Origin: Halorhabdus salina
GTDB taxonomy: Archaea > Halobacteriota > Halobacteria > Halobacteriales > Haloarculaceae
Direction: 5' to 3'
DNA length: 64,000 bases
Assembly: GCF_013839425.1 (NCBI RefSeq)
Contig: NZ_JACDNP010000001.1
Coordinates: forward strand, 310,001-374,000
Part shown: one piece after another, positions 33,479 through 42,051 of the stretch
Layout of the letters: each line of letters opens with the position of its first letter
Position numbering within the stretch: the stretch's first letter is position 1
Made by a program: the position numbers and the translations under genes
Notes under the pieces: model-generated
Told to the model about the DNA's origin: nothing
Seen by the model: the letters and a program-made list of their open reading frames with translations, nothing else
Database searches by the model: none

Positions 33479-34797
33479 GACCCGGTTTCGGTCGACATCG
33501 GCCGTCGGGAACGGCCGATTGCGTACGCGACTGATCCGAGCAGCGCAGTGATGAGCGCCCACAGTGCGGTGATCGCTGGAGCATACAGGTCTGCGTAACT
33601 CCCGTACGGAGCCCACCCCACGGTGACGAACAGCGGTGAGAGTAAAATCACCCCGGTGAGTAGCCACTGTACAGACCGCTGTTGAGCGAGCGCGAGCGGG
33701 ACGAACAGCATCGCCGTGACGACCGCAACCGCACTCCCATACCCCCTTGCCATCGGTCCAAGCGATCCGGCGACTAGCGGGGCCCCGATCAGCGCTACCA
33801 CCGCGACGGCAACCCCTGCCCGGACGAGCCACCGGGCGTCGATACCGACACCGAGTCGGCCAGTGAGCAACGCATACTGAATTGCGATCAAACCGACCGA
33901 GAGCGCGACGAGCGGAGCGAGGATGGACGCACTCAACACGAGCGTGAATGTCGCCCCAGCCAGTCCGAGTGCGAGTCCAGAAGCGACGCCCAGCCCGGCG
34001 GTCACGCCGAGGAACGCCAGGAGCCCCCTCGTCGACGCGTCGGCGAACGCCCCACGCAATCGATTACGGAGCGCGAGACAGGCCGCGAGCAGGACCGTTG
34101 GAACGGCGACTGTCTCCGGGACAGCTTCGCCTTTCAGCTGTGCGATGTCGAGACCGACTGCGAGTTGGGACGCGACGCTGCTGTGGATACCTCCGTCTTC
34201 GGCGAACGTGAGATACCACCCCGGCGAGATAGTTCGATCGAAAGAATCGCTATACGTTCCATCCAACGCGATCGCCGTCTCGTTCAGTCGATGCGCCGCA
34301 GGTGCCCGAGCGAGTGTGTCTCCCTGTGGACCGGTGACGACGACCCGGTCGGCGTTGACACCGTACCAGCGACCGTCCTCCCCCTGGGCATGGAAGTAAT
34401 CAACGACGAGCACGCCGCCAGCGCTTCGGTGGCCCATCCGCGGAACGTCGTAGGTCAAGACGACAGCATTTCCGCGTGCAGTCATCGAGAAATTCCGCGG
34501 ATCGGATTCGCCCCGGTGACCACGAAGTGCGTCGTCGGCCGCCGACTGCACGGCCGAGGGATCGACGCTCGAATCCGCTCGCGTATCAAGTTTGACAGTC
34601 CAGTGTCCCACCCCATCCTTGTCGATGTTAATCGTGACCATCGAGGACTCGACATCGCTCCCGCTCACGACGTCGTCGGTACAGACCTCACAGAGCGGTT
34701 GGGGCGGTGGCCGTGCGGCAACGATAACTGAACCGCTCACAAGCACGACGAGCAACAAGAGACAGGCAGCGACCCCCAAATTGCGACGGAAACCCAT
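33469..34797 (-). CDS. Membrane protein with secreted N-terminal domain, unknown function
   Basis: A 442-residue protein. Signal anchor MGFRRNLGVAACLLLLVVLV, then an extracellular domain (~35-225: VTINIDKDGVGHWTVKLDTR, PGWYLTFAEDGG) and a C-terminal block of about eight transmembrane helices (~240-435, rich in Ala, Leu and Val). This layout, an external ligand-binding-like domain plus multiple helices, recurs in haloarchaeal proteins of unknown role. The stop codon TAA comes from the korB-duplicate DNA, so its last residues may have been altered by that event. The start was trimmed to ATG 34797 before the hydrophobic segment; GTG/TTG options upstream lack support. Confidence 0.72.
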   Translation of the reverse strand: MGFRRNLGVAACLLLLVVLVSGSVIVAARPPPQPLCEVCTDDVVSGSDVESSMVTINIDKDGVGHWTVKLDTRADSSVDPSAVQSAADDALRGHRGESDPRNFSMTARGNAVVLTYDVPRMGHRSAGGVLVVDYFHAQGEDGRWYGVNADRVVVTGPQGDTLARAPAAHRLNETAIALDGTYSDSFDRTISPGWYLTFAEDGGIHSSVASQLAVGLDIAQLKGEAVPETVAVPTVLLAACLALRNRLRGAFADASTRGLLAFLGVTAGLGVASGLALGLAGATFTLVLSASILAPLVALSVGLIAIQYALLTGRLGVGIDARWLVRAGVAVAVVALIGAPLVAGSLGPMARGYGSAVAVVTAMLFVPLALAQQRSVQWLLTGVILLSPLFVTVGWAPYGSYADLYAPAITALWALITALLGSVAYAIGRSRRPMSTETGSVP

Positions 34798-34896
34798 ACG
34801 GACCAGACGACAGCACGCTAACAAGAAGCTACTGGTCGATTCGCAAGTTCAGCAGTCGGCGGGCAGTTTCATAGTTCAGTGACCGAACGACAACCC

Positions 34897-35097
34897 ATGG
34901 TCGATGAGAACGGTCGGTTACTCGCCGTCGCGCTCGTCGCGATTGGTCTGGCCCTAACGTTCGGGTACAGTCTGTTTGTCAACGGAACCATACTGCTCTG
35001 GACGTGGTTTGTCGTCCCGATCATCTTCCTCTATCTCTGCTGGCGGTTCGTCCGGGCACACGAGCGAATCGCCGACGCACTCGAAGGCGAGGCCTGA
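34897..35097 (+). CDS. Small two-helix membrane protein
   Basis: A 66-residue protein: MVDENGRLLAVALVAIGLAL and two hydrophobic segments (~7-26 and ~31-50, WTWFVVPIIFLYLCWRFVRA) with an acidic C-terminus. Divergent from the preceding membrane protein and 17 bp from the convergent fen1 end. An in-frame GTG at 34879 would add MTERQP. Function unknown. Confidence 0.65.
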   Translation: MVDENGRLLAVALVAIGLALTFGYSLFVNGTILLWTWFVVPIIFLYLCWRFVRAHERIADALEGEA

Positions 35098-35114
35098 AAT
35101 CGGTACCTCGACAG

Positions 35115-36095
35115 TCACGCCCAGTCATCTAGTCCAGTCTGCACGACCGAGGACTCGATACGCTCGAACCCACGCTCGACCTCGTCCGGATCAACCTCCC
35201 ACTCCTCGGTGACGAACGAGCGAGCAGCGTCGAGATCTGGCTCGATCGACGTCTCGAAGGAATAGTCGTCAGTGACGGCAGGATCGAGGAACAACTCGCG
35301 GATTCGATCGGCGTTCTCGACGTAGACGTCTTCGGCCTCGCTGACGCCCCAGAGGTCGCCGTGCTCCTTGACAGCCTTGACTGCTGTTTTCGGGCCGTAG
35401 CCCCGGACGCCCTCGTTGAAGTCCGTTCCACAGAGCAGCGCCACGTCGACCAGTTGCTCCCAGGAGAGGTCGTGTTCGGTAAGGGTGGCCTGGAAGTCCA
35501 TCAGTTCAGGGTCACCCTTGCTGGTGAGTTGGCGGAGGGTGCGGGGCGCGCCAAAGAGGAGGGCATCGTAGTCCTCGGTGCCGACGTAATCCACGTCTCC
35601 CTGTCTGGCCATGTGGGCGGCTTGGCCCTCACCCTCGGCCGGGGCGTCGATGACGGGCACGTCGAGCAACTCAAGCAGGTCCCGCGTGGTCTCCAGAATG
35701 ACGTCAGTCAATCGCTGGGTTCTTGACTCCAGGCGAGCGACCCTGACCGCATCGCCTTCCTCACGGGCGTCTTCGAGATCGTCCTCGTAGCGTTCGCGTT
35801 GTTCACGCCGACGCTGGACCTCGTCGTCCTTGAGGTCCGTGACGGCACCGTCGAACACCATCACCGGTGTGACTTCGTGCTCGAAGAACTTCGGGAGTCC
35901 CTGGATGACGCCAACGAGGTTAGCGACCTCGTCGCCCTCGGCCGTCGTGTAGACCGTGTCGTTGGTCCACTTGACCGTCGTCGTGAGATAGCGATACAGC
36001 CAGTTGTGCGCGTCGACAGCGACGACCGAGCCGGCCAATTCCTCGAAGGCGATCGACTCGATGGCCGCGATATCCCGGAGATCGGCGTTTCCCAT
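35115..36095 (-). CDS. fen: Flap endonuclease 1
   Basis: A 326-residue structure-specific nuclease removing 5' flaps in Okazaki-fragment maturation and repair. The N-terminal XPG domain has [14 protein letters not shown] and VFDG; the internal XPG domain has [20 protein letters not shown] and [14 protein letters not shown] (acidic metal ligands), followed by [16 protein letters not shown] (helix-hairpin-helix). It ends in a PCNA-binding PIP box, QTGLDDWA. The N-terminus is MGNADLRDI, as in archaeal FEN-1, where the initiating residues must be near the active site. Confidence 0.95.
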   Translation of the reverse strand: MGNADLRDIAAIESIAFEELAGSVVAVDAHNWLYRYLTTTVKWTNDTVYTTAEGDEVANLVGVIQGLPKFFEHEVTPVMVFDGAVTDLKDDEVQRRREQRERYEDDLEDAREEGDAVRVARLESRTQRLTDVILETTRDLLELLDVPVIDAPAEGEGQAAHMARQGDVDYVGTEDYDALLFGAPRTLRQLTSKGDPELMDFQATLTEHDLSWEQLVDVALLCGTDFNEGVRGYGPKTAVKAVKEHGDLWGVSEAEDVYVENADRIRELFLDPAVTDDYSFETSIEPDLDAARSFVTEEWEVDPDEVERGFERIESSVVQTGLDDWA

Positions 36096-36104
36096 CGCTG
36101 CCGA

Positions 36105-36680
36105 TTACGTGCCACGGTGGTTTGAATCCCCCGTCGCTGGCTCGCTGTCCGCATCCGCGGGAGCAGGGACGATCGCCGACAGATCGGCCCCTTCGTGGGA
36201 CTGGACGAACGCTCGCTGGCGCTCACTCAGGTCGCGGTCACGATAGCTATCGAGTCCGTCGCGATACGTGTTACCGTCACGATCGGCAGCTGTCGAACAG
36301 ACGAGTTCGGCAAGGCCCGTTCGCTCGCCGGTAAACGCGAGTCCGGCCTTGTAGAAGGCCTCGTAGGCGATCGGATTGTTGACGCCGGCTTTCACCTCGG
36401 CGTAGCCTCGATCCTGTGCTCGATCGACGACGAATCGGAGCAGTGCCGAGCCGATGCCCTCGCCACGACGGTCGGCACGGACCGTCACGTACCGGATTCG
36501 AAGACAGTCTGCGTCGGTTCGATCCGGGTCGAACGCCGCGGCGGCGACGATCTCGCCATCGTCACGAACGACGGCTTTCCCCGTACTGGAGATGACAAAC
36601 TTCCCCGCGTAGGCAAAGCGTTCGTGATCGAGGTCGAGTGGCACCTCGGCCGGCGGCCAGGCCAGGATCGCGTACTCCAC
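36105..36680 (-). CDS. GNAT-family N-acetyltransferase
   Basis: A 191-residue protein with the GNAT acetyl-CoA core (IRYVTVRADRRGEGIGSALL, ~70-89, containing the R-x-x-G-x-G/A loop) and a following helix-strand-helix (VDRAQDRGYAEVKAGVNNPI AYEAFYKAGLAFTGE). The acceptor is unknown. GTG 36680 (VEYAILAWPPAEVPLDLDHE) was chosen because family similarity begins there; codons further upstream overlap the next gene's promoter region. It ends 9 bp from fen1 and is probably co-transcribed with it. Confidence 0.85.
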   Translation of the reverse strand: MEYAILAWPPAEVPLDLDHERFAYAGKFVISSTGKAVVRDDGEIVAAAAFDPDRTDADCLRIRYVTVRADRRGEGIGSALLRFVVDRAQDRGYAEVKAGVNNPIAYEAFYKAGLAFTGERTGLAELVCSTAADRDGNTYRDGLDSYRDRDLSERQRAFVQSHEGADLSAIVPAPADADSEPATGDSNHRGT

Positions 36681-36766
36681 ACCGGCACGAAGCACGCGAG
36701 GGCAAAATGATTGTCCCCCCGATCGAAACGGGAACACCCAAGGTGTGGGCCACATTTGCTTGCAAC

Positions 36767-37201
36767 ATGGTATCTGTCGCCGCCACACTCCGGAACCGAA
36801 TCGAGGTCTCCGCCGCGACAGCTATCCTCGCAGCGGGCGATCTGGTGGCCGTCGCTGCGTTCGTCGTGATCGGCTCAGTCGGCGCACATCAAGGCTCGTT
36901 GTCGAATATGAGTCAGATGGCTGGGACGGCTGTCCCGTTCCTCGTCGGGTGGCTACTTGCCGCGTTTCTAGGGAGCCTCTACACCGAAGACGCCCGGCGG
37001 TCAGTCCTCCGAGCAGTCTCGTGGACCATCCCTGCCTGGATTACGGCAGCGCTGATCGCACAGGTACTCCGTTGGTCGCCACTAACCCCGGATTCGTTCT
37101 CAGGAATCTTTTTGCTGATCTCTATCGCCGCGGGCCTAGTGTTGCTCACACCGTGGCGCGGGATCGCAGCCTACTGGTTCAGCGACGGAACATGGCACTG
37201 A
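36767..37201 (+). CDS. DUF3054-family membrane protein
   Basis: A 144-residue protein with four predicted helices: ATAILAAGDLVAVAAFVVIG (~14-33), AVPFLVGWLLAAFLGSLY, VSWTIPAWITAALIAQVL and SGIFLLISIAAGLVLLTPWR. The GDL-near-N-terminus and central W-R/W-T pattern fit DUF3054, found in bacteria and haloarchaea, function unknown. ATG 36767 follows TTTGCTTGCAAC; an upstream ATG at 36707 is possible but adds a charged, non-conserved stretch. Confidence 0.8.
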   Translation: MVSVAATLRNRIEVSAATAILAAGDLVAVAAFVVIGSVGAHQGSLSNMSQMAGTAVPFLVGWLLAAFLGSLYTEDARRSVLRAVSWTIPAWITAALIAQVLRWSPLTPDSFSGIFLLISIAAGLVLLTPWRGIAAYWFSDGTWH

Positions 37202-37239
37202 ACTGACTTGACCTCGACGTAGCAAAATGAAGCCGTTCG

Positions 37240-37407
37240 TCAGCGATACTCTTCGAGTGTGACAGCCACGGACGACTGTACCCAGGCCTTGTGATTCTCG
37301 CGGTCGTAAATGACGAACTCGTCGGTGTCGAGACGGAGCGGTGCGTAGCGGTCGCCGGATTGGTGGCGCTGCATGTCGGCCGTATCGTCCGTAGGCTTTG
37401 TACTCAT
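37240..37407 (-). CDS. Small haloarchaeal conserved protein (DUF7331-like)
   Basis: A 55-residue acidic protein, MSTKPTDDTADMQRHQSGDR then YAPLRLDTDEFVIYDRENHK and AWVQSSVAVTLEEYR. The core pattern (D-x-F-V-I-Y-D-x-E-N-x-x-A-W-V) matches a widespread short haloarchaeal family of unknown function, DUF7331 as I recall it. A GC-rich inverted repeat (TGGCGGCC/GGCCGCCA, 37420-37436) lies directly upstream and could affect expression. Convergent with the DUF3054 gene. Confidence 0.7.
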   Translation of the reverse strand: MSTKPTDDTADMQRHQSGDRYAPLRLDTDEFVIYDRENHKAWVQSSVAVTLEEYR

Positions 37408-37758
37408 GGTAGGTCACAATGGCGGCCTGGCCGCCACGATGTGTCCTCTACACGACAGTTGGTTCCAGAGTTTCATAAACACTCGCTCCAAATTATCACA
37501 CGGGATAACAGATCGGAGCGAAGACAGACAACAGTTGATATCCTCCCCGCGCTAAAGCGCGAGGTTTTGCGCCTGCTCATCCCATAACACCGAGCCCCCG
37601 TAGGAGAACTATCGGCCGATTTTGCAGAGAGTCGCAAGTTCGGTCCCAGGCATCGCCACCGGGTCGGTCCCCAAACAAAGGATCGTCTCGAGTCTGTGCT
37701 GAGAGAGGCGACAGATGCCACAAGGAAGTCGGGCGCTGTCGAGTCGACGGTCTAGAGA
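37408..37758. other. Intergenic region with IS-like end, no supported gene
   Basis: Holds the upstream region of the small DUF7331-like gene (37408-37500), the minus-strand IS200/IS605-like right end (37536-37567) and ~190 bp of non-coding sequence up to the psh stop. Reverse-strand frames beside the right end are short and lack the zinc-finger (CxxC) pattern of TnpB, so a transposase remnant is not demonstrable. Confidence 0.5.
37536..37567 (-). mobile_element. IS200/IS605-like right-end hairpin (minus strand)
   Basis: On the minus strand: AAACC then stem CCTCGCGC, loop TTTA, stem GCGCGGGG, then AGGATATCA. The same layout, with stem changes that keep pairing, appears on the plus strand at 39195-39226. 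In haloarchaeal IS200/IS605 elements a hairpin followed by GAGGATGTCA-type sequence marks the right end recognised by TnpA. No tnpA or intact tnpB is adjacent. Confidence 0.6.
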
Positions 37759-38781
37759 TCAGAGATACGGACCAAGACCGAGTGCCTCGATGAGACTCAC
37801 GCCGCTGGCAAGCGCGCCAAAGAGGTACCCCGCGATCACGCCCCCGTTCAGCAGTGGGAGTCCGGCGTGGGCACGCCCTTTTAGCACCATTAGCAGGAGG
37901 ACAGCCAGCCCAACGAAGGTTCCGACCATCGCCGTGACAGCCGGCAGTGCGGTCGTGAATCCACCGATGCCGATCGTCGGGGCCGACGCGGGCGCGAAGA
38001 AGGCCGCCGAGGCGACCAGTACCGTCGGAACCACGGCGTCGCCCAGTCCGATGAACAGCGCGTCCCGATCTTCGAAGGACCCGTCATCCGCGTCAGTGTC
38101 AGCGTCTTCGCCGTTCTCGACAGCTGTCTCAGTCTCCGCCGAATCGGCACCGTCCATCGGCCCGTCGTCCGCGATAAACGAGTATCCCAGCGTCGTCGGC
38201 GCGACCAGCACGACGGGGACGTTGAGGTCCATCACCCCCTCCGCGAGCGTCAGCATGTGTTCGGTGCCATAGACGCTGATCGCGTCGTAGACCGCCAGCA
38301 CGGTCAATAGGACCAGAGCCGGCAACACCCCGAACGTGATGCCAAACAGGCCAGCTGCACCCGCCCCCATGACTGCACCGGCAATGTCGATCACCCACCA
38401 CTCCGGATAGACGAGCAACCCGACGCCGATGGCGATCGCGCCCGCCCCCGCAAGGACGTGAACGCCACCGGCGACTGGCAGGGTCACCACCGGCGGGACC
38501 AGGATGGAGAACACGAGCCAGGAGATATACACCCCGGTGAGGATGATCAGTCCGCGGATCGCCCACTCGCCGTTGTACCGGAACGCGGCGAGCATCACAC
38601 CAGTCATCACGAGAATTGCCAGGATGTACAGCAGGCTATTCGTCGGATCCTGCGGGTCTTCGACGGGCTGGAGACCAGCGCCCTTCAGCGGTTCGACCAG
38701 CGCCAGCGCGCCGAGTTGCACGGCCAGGAAGATCGCGACGATGATAGAGACGGCGAGCCATAACCCCGGATTCCGATCCAT
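37759..38781 (-). CDS. Presenilin-family intramembrane aspartyl protease PSH
   Basis: A 340-residue polytopic protein with about nine helices. The catalytic aspartates lie in VYDAIS (YD motif, ~178) and GLGDAVVP (GxGD motif, ~250), and the third family motif appears as GLPLLNGG (PAL-type) near 312. A cytosolic acidic loop (~210-240, DADTDADDGSFEDRD) separates the active-site helices, as in archaeal PSH enzymes. It should cut transmembrane substrates within the bilayer; targets unknown. Start ATG 38781; a TTG at 38793 would add four residues. Flanked by two outward-facing IS605-type right ends, so the gene may lie within a former transposon-derived segment. Confidence 0.9.
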   Translation of the reverse strand: MDRNPGLWLAVSIIVAIFLAVQLGALALVEPLKGAGLQPVEDPQDPTNSLLYILAILVMTGVMLAAFRYNGEWAIRGLIILTGVYISWLVFSILVPPVVTLPVAGGVHVLAGAGAIAIGVGLLVYPEWWVIDIAGAVMGAGAAGLFGITFGVLPALVLLTVLAVYDAISVYGTEHMLTLAEGVMDLNVPVVLVAPTTLGYSFIADDGPMDGADSAETETAVENGEDADTDADDGSFEDRDALFIGLGDAVVPTVLVASAAFFAPASAPTIGIGGFTTALPAVTAMVGTFVGLAVLLLMVLKGRAHAGLPLLNGGVIAGYLFGALASGVSLIEALGLGPYL

Positions 38782-39223
38782 GTCACGGGGCAATCGCGGC
38801 GGCGGGAAAAGCGATTCCGTTCGGGCTGACGGTTCCGCTGTGAGCTACCTGATTCAGCGAGAGAGTCCCGCCGTTTTTTTAGGGCGGGCGTGAATCGCGT
38901 CCACTTCCACTCCGCTTGCCACGGGTTTAAGCCCGCTGGGGTCGAATTTAAAAGTAACAACTCGGGAAAAGTGGGTGTGGTTTGGCGTTCACCCGTCATC
39001 AAAAACGCGAGCCTGCCCGAGTCAGACTCGGACGCGAGTCCAAGTCAGGTGGATGGCACTGTCCGCACGGGCCAAGCAGATACCCAAGCACACCACTCCC
39101 TTTCGAGGGACTGACGGCTTGCGTGTAAACCGGAGTACCCCTGAGGGGAATCTTGCCACCGGTGGCGTCGGCCCGTCTGACCCCAAGCGCGTGGAAACCT
39201 CGGCGTTTACGCCGAGGAGGATG
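38782..39223. other. 442-bp non-coding region, possible IS605 3' remnant
   Basis: Contains a CCCGCC/GGCGGG hairpin with a T7 loop (38867-38888) and a long segment (about 39040-39194) that reads like the conserved DNA just inside an IS200/IS605 right end, ending in the hairpin at 39198-39217. The plus-strand frames here are short or interrupted, and none shows a TnpB zinc finger, so any transposase gene has been lost. Confidence 0.45.
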
Positions 39224-39226
39224 TCA
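39195..39226 (+). mobile_element. IS200/IS605-like right-end hairpin (plus strand) abutting gar1
   Basis: AAA, stem CCTCGGCG, loop TTTA, stem CGCCGAGG, then AGGATGTCA. Its last bases TCA are the complement of the gar1 stop codon, so the element's right end ends at the gene's 3' end. It pairs in layout with the oppositely oriented copy at 37536-37567. Confidence 0.62.
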
Positions 39227-39451
39227 TCGCGCGTACAGCGTCTCGCCGACGATCCTGGGTGGATGGACACCATCGTCGATCGTGACGGCGAGATACGGAC
39301 GCTCGGCGGGGCCGAAGACGTCCACGACGCGACCGACCGTCTCTAAGGACTCGTCGATGACTTCGGTCCCGATGTCGGGATACGTCTCGTCCTCACACTG
39401 GAGGACGGCCACGCCCTGGGCCAGCCCCCGAACCGCGCCGGCCCGGCGCAT
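39224..39451 (-). CDS. gar1: H/ACA ribonucleoprotein subunit Gar1
   Basis: A 75-residue beta-barrel protein ([52 protein letters not shown]) of the archaeal H/ACA particle, in which it binds Cbf5 and tunes product release during rRNA pseudouridylation. The start at ATG 39451 overlaps the srp19 stop as TGATG, giving coupled translation; srp19-gar1 is a familiar haloarchaeal gene pair. The 3' end touches an IS605-like right end. Confidence 0.92.
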   Translation of the reverse strand: MRRAGAVRGLAQGVAVLQCEDETYPDIGTEVIDESLETVGRVVDVFGPAERPYLAVTIDDGVHPPRIVGETLYAR

Positions 39452-39729
39452 CACTCGCGGAGCGCGGCGACGTAGGCCGCCACGGCCCCCAGGAGGTCGC
39501 TCTTGGTCGCGTCGTCGGCGTCCTTGACGAGCACTCGACCGCGAGTCTCGTACTCCCGCGGATAGGTCTTCTCGCGTTCGATCACCGCGTCGTAGCCCAC
39601 CTGCTGGACTGCCTGTGCGATCTCGTCGACCGTCGGCTCGGCGACCGCCAGATCCTCAGCGACGCGCCGGCCCTCGCTACGCGTCAACTCGGCGTCCAGA
39701 GCGGCCGGCCAGATGACGTTCTCGACCAT
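39451..39729 (-). CDS. srp19: Signal recognition particle protein SRP19
   Basis: A 92-residue protein, [20 protein letters not shown] with [20 protein letters not shown] and [15 protein letters not shown]. It binds helices 6 and 8 of 7S RNA and promotes Ffh (SRP54) loading. The [17 protein letters not shown] block and the K/R-rich strand near residue 66 are typical of archaeal SRP19. Translationally coupled to gar1 downstream. Confidence 0.93.
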   Translation of the reverse strand: MVENVIWPAALDAELTRSEGRRVAEDLAVAEPTVDEIAQAVQQVGYDAVIEREKTYPREYETRGRVLVKDADDATKSDLLGAVAAYVAALRE

Positions 39730-39761
39730 GCCAAGAGGTCGAAGGTCCAGGGGTAAACGCC

Positions 39762-41324
39762 TTACTGGTCATGCCTACCGATTCCGGCGACTGTCGGTAC
39801 CACACCGGCCGCCTCGATCGGTTCGACCAACCGGGCCGCCGAGTCGAAGGGCTCTCCCGGATCGGTCGAACCATCCGGGCGTTCGATGCCGGCGTCCGCG
39901 AAGACGGTCTCAAGAAACGCTGCCCGGAGCGACCGGTTCTCGAAACACCCGTGGAGGTACGTCCCGAGTACCCCCTCGTTCGCGGCACTCGTCGGGCCGA
40001 TCGGCCGGGGAACGTCCGGCGGAACCGTCGTCTCGCCCATGTGGATCTCGTAGCCCGAGACCGAGCCGCTTGCACCCGCGATCGGACCGACACCAGTCAC
40101 CTCGTATGTCGCCGCTGTCACGCGTTTCTCGCTCGAAAATTCGGTCTCGACCGGGAGCAAACCGAGACCACGAACCGTCCCCGTCTCCGTCGTGCTCTCG
40201 ACGCCGATATTACTGAGCCGCTCACCGAGCAGTTGATACCCCCCGCAGATCCCGACGATCGGTCCCTCGAAGTCACGGACGGCATCGCCAAGCCGCGCGT
40301 CACCCAACGCGAGCAGGTCATCGACAGTGTTCTTCGTCCCCGGGAGGACGAGCGCGTCGGCGTCTCCGAGGCCAGTGTCGAGCGGAAGAAACGTGACGCG
40401 GACGCCCGGTTCGCGAGCGAGCGGCGCGAGATCCGCCACGTTCGAGAGGTGCCCCAGTCGCGGGACGCCGACGGTGACCCACTGGTCCGGGGAGACACCA
40501 TCGCCGTCCCCCCAGGTGCCGCGCTTGCCCTCATCGGGGAGCGACAGGCTATCTTCCTCGGGCAATCCCGGGTCGTCGTGTGGCAAAACGGCGACGACAT
40601 GGACGCCCGTGCGCTCCTCGATCGCCTGGATCCCGGGTTCGAGCAGGGAGCGATCGCCGCGGAACTTGTTGATCGCAAGCCCGACCACGCGATCCCGGAG
40701 ATCGTCGGGCAACAGTTCCAGCGTGCCATAGAGACTGGCGAAGACCCCGCCGCGTTCGATGTCGCCGACGAGCAAGATTTCAGCGTCTCCGAAGCGGGCG
40801 GTCTCGACGTTTGCCAGATCGCGATCCTGGAGGTTGATCTCGGCGATTGAACCTGCTCCTTCGGCGACGATCACGTCGTGACGAGCGGCGAGTCGGTCGT
40901 GGGCCTCGCGGGCGGCCCGTCGAGCGCGATCCCAGTGCTCGTCGTAGTACGCCCCCGCCGAGAAGTGCCCGACTGCTTCGCCCTCGATGATAAGTTGACT
41001 CTCGCCGTCCCCTCTCGGTTTGAGCAACACGGGGTTGTGATCGGTCGTCGGTACGACGCCGGCTGCCTGCGCCTGGACGTACTGGGAGATGCCGATCTCG
41101 CCGTATGCGTCGGGGTCGCCGCGAGCGGGATCGTTGTCAGCCCCCTCGCCGACGGCCCCGACAGCGTTCGGTTTGAATCCCACCCGGGCGTTATTGGACA
41201 TGTTCTGGGCCTTGAACGGCGCGACGGAGACCCCTCGATCTGCCAACCGTCGGCAGAGCCCGGCGACGATCGTACTCTTGCCGACGTGGCTGGCCGTGCC
41301 GGCGACGAGCAGCGTCACCGCCAT
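39762..41324 (-). CDS. cbiP: Cobyric acid synthase
   Basis: A 520-residue glutamine-dependent amidotransferase that amidates side chains b, d, e and g of adenosylcobyrinic acid a,c-diamide. The N-terminal dethiobiotin-synthetase-like ATPase domain opens [20 protein letters not shown] (P-loop), with [12 protein letters not shown] next. The C-terminal GATase domain (~255-520) has [20 protein letters not shown], the nucleophile Cys in [11 protein letters not shown] and the His in [10 protein letters not shown]. Last gene of the minus-strand corrinoid array, 19 bp after the adenosyltransferase gene. Confidence 0.95.
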   Translation of the reverse strand: MAVTLLVAGTASHVGKSTIVAGLCRRLADRGVSVAPFKAQNMSNNARVGFKPNAVGAVGEGADNDPARGDPDAYGEIGISQYVQAQAAGVVPTTDHNPVLLKPRGDGESQLIIEGEAVGHFSAGAYYDEHWDRARRAAREAHDRLAARHDVIVAEGAGSIAEINLQDRDLANVETARFGDAEILLVGDIERGGVFASLYGTLELLPDDLRDRVVGLAINKFRGDRSLLEPGIQAIEERTGVHVVAVLPHDDPGLPEEDSLSLPDEGKRGTWGDGDGVSPDQWVTVGVPRLGHLSNVADLAPLAREPGVRVTFLPLDTGLGDADALVLPGTKNTVDDLLALGDARLGDAVRDFEGPIVGICGGYQLLGERLSNIGVESTTETGTVRGLGLLPVETEFSSEKRVTAATYEVTGVGPIAGASGSVSGYEIHMGETTVPPDVPRPIGPTSAANEGVLGTYLHGCFENRSLRAAFLETVFADAGIERPDGSTDPGEPFDSAARLVEPIEAAGVVPTVAGIGRHDQ

Positions 41325-41343
41325 GGGCAGTTCCGCCTGGTCA

Positions 41344-42051
41344 TCAGTACTCGGTGCCTTTCCGTGCCGGCTGTCCCGCCTCCAGCGGGTGGACTTGCTT
41401 CTCGATGTGGCTCAGCAAGTCGGCCTCACCTTCGAGATACGTCGGGTATTCGTGGCCGCCGGTCAGGACGAGTTCGAGCCCGTCGGGTTTGTCGTCGATC
41501 AGCGCCAGCACGTCGTCGGTGTCGATTAGTCCCCGGTTGGCCGCGTAGATTACTTCATCCAGAATCAGCATGTGGACGCCCGCAGTCGGGTCGCCGTCGA
41601 GTGCGAAGGGCGTCCTCGGATCGCCCTCGGCCGTGGCCTCGACAATCTCCCGGGCGCGAGCGAGGGCGGCCCGTGCCCTGGCGGCGTGTTCATCGTCATC
41701 CGAGCCGTCCATGAAGCCGTGCCAGCCCACGTGACCGGTGTTCTCGATCGTGTAGCCGGGAACCTGCGCGATCGCATTGAATTCCCCGCGGACACCCTCG
41801 ACCGAGGGAGTCCCGCCTTTCATGAACTGGAGAACGTGGACGCGATAGCCGTGACCGGCCGCGCGCAGGCCCATCCCCAGGGCGGCCGTCGTCTTTCCCT
41901 TCCCGTCGCCCCACCAGGCCTGGACGAGGCCGAAGGACTCGGGTGCAGCAGGCTCGATCGGTTCAGTGTCGGGCACCGCCTTCGCGTCGCCCGGCGCTGT
42001 CGGTTCATCGGTCGTCGGTTCCTCGTCGTCGTCAGTAGTATGCTGTGTCAT
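41344..42051 (-). CDS. cobA: Cob(I)yrinic acid a,c-diamide adenosyltransferase
   Basis: A 235-residue CobA/CobO-type (BtuR) ATP:corrinoid adenosyltransferase. P-loop [21 protein letters not shown] (~48-68) and [10 protein letters not shown] follow a ~38-residue acidic, Thr/Glu-rich extension (~1-38) that is likely disordered. The core ends [20 protein letters not shown] and [11 protein letters not shown]. It attaches the 5'-deoxyadenosyl ligand to Co(I). Overlaps the cbiA stop by 4 bp (ATGA). Confidence 0.93.
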   Translation of the reverse strand: MTQHTTDDDEEPTTDEPTAPGDAKAVPDTEPIEPAAPESFGLVQAWWGDGKGKTTAALGMGLRAAGHGYRVHVLQFMKGGTPSVEGVRGEFNAIAQVPGYTIENTGHVGWHGFMDGSDDDEHAARARAALARAREIVEATAEGDPRTPFALDGDPTAGVHMLILDEVIYAANRGLIDTDDVLALIDDKPDGLELVLTGGHEYPTYLEGEADLLSHIEKQVHPLEAGQPARKGTEY

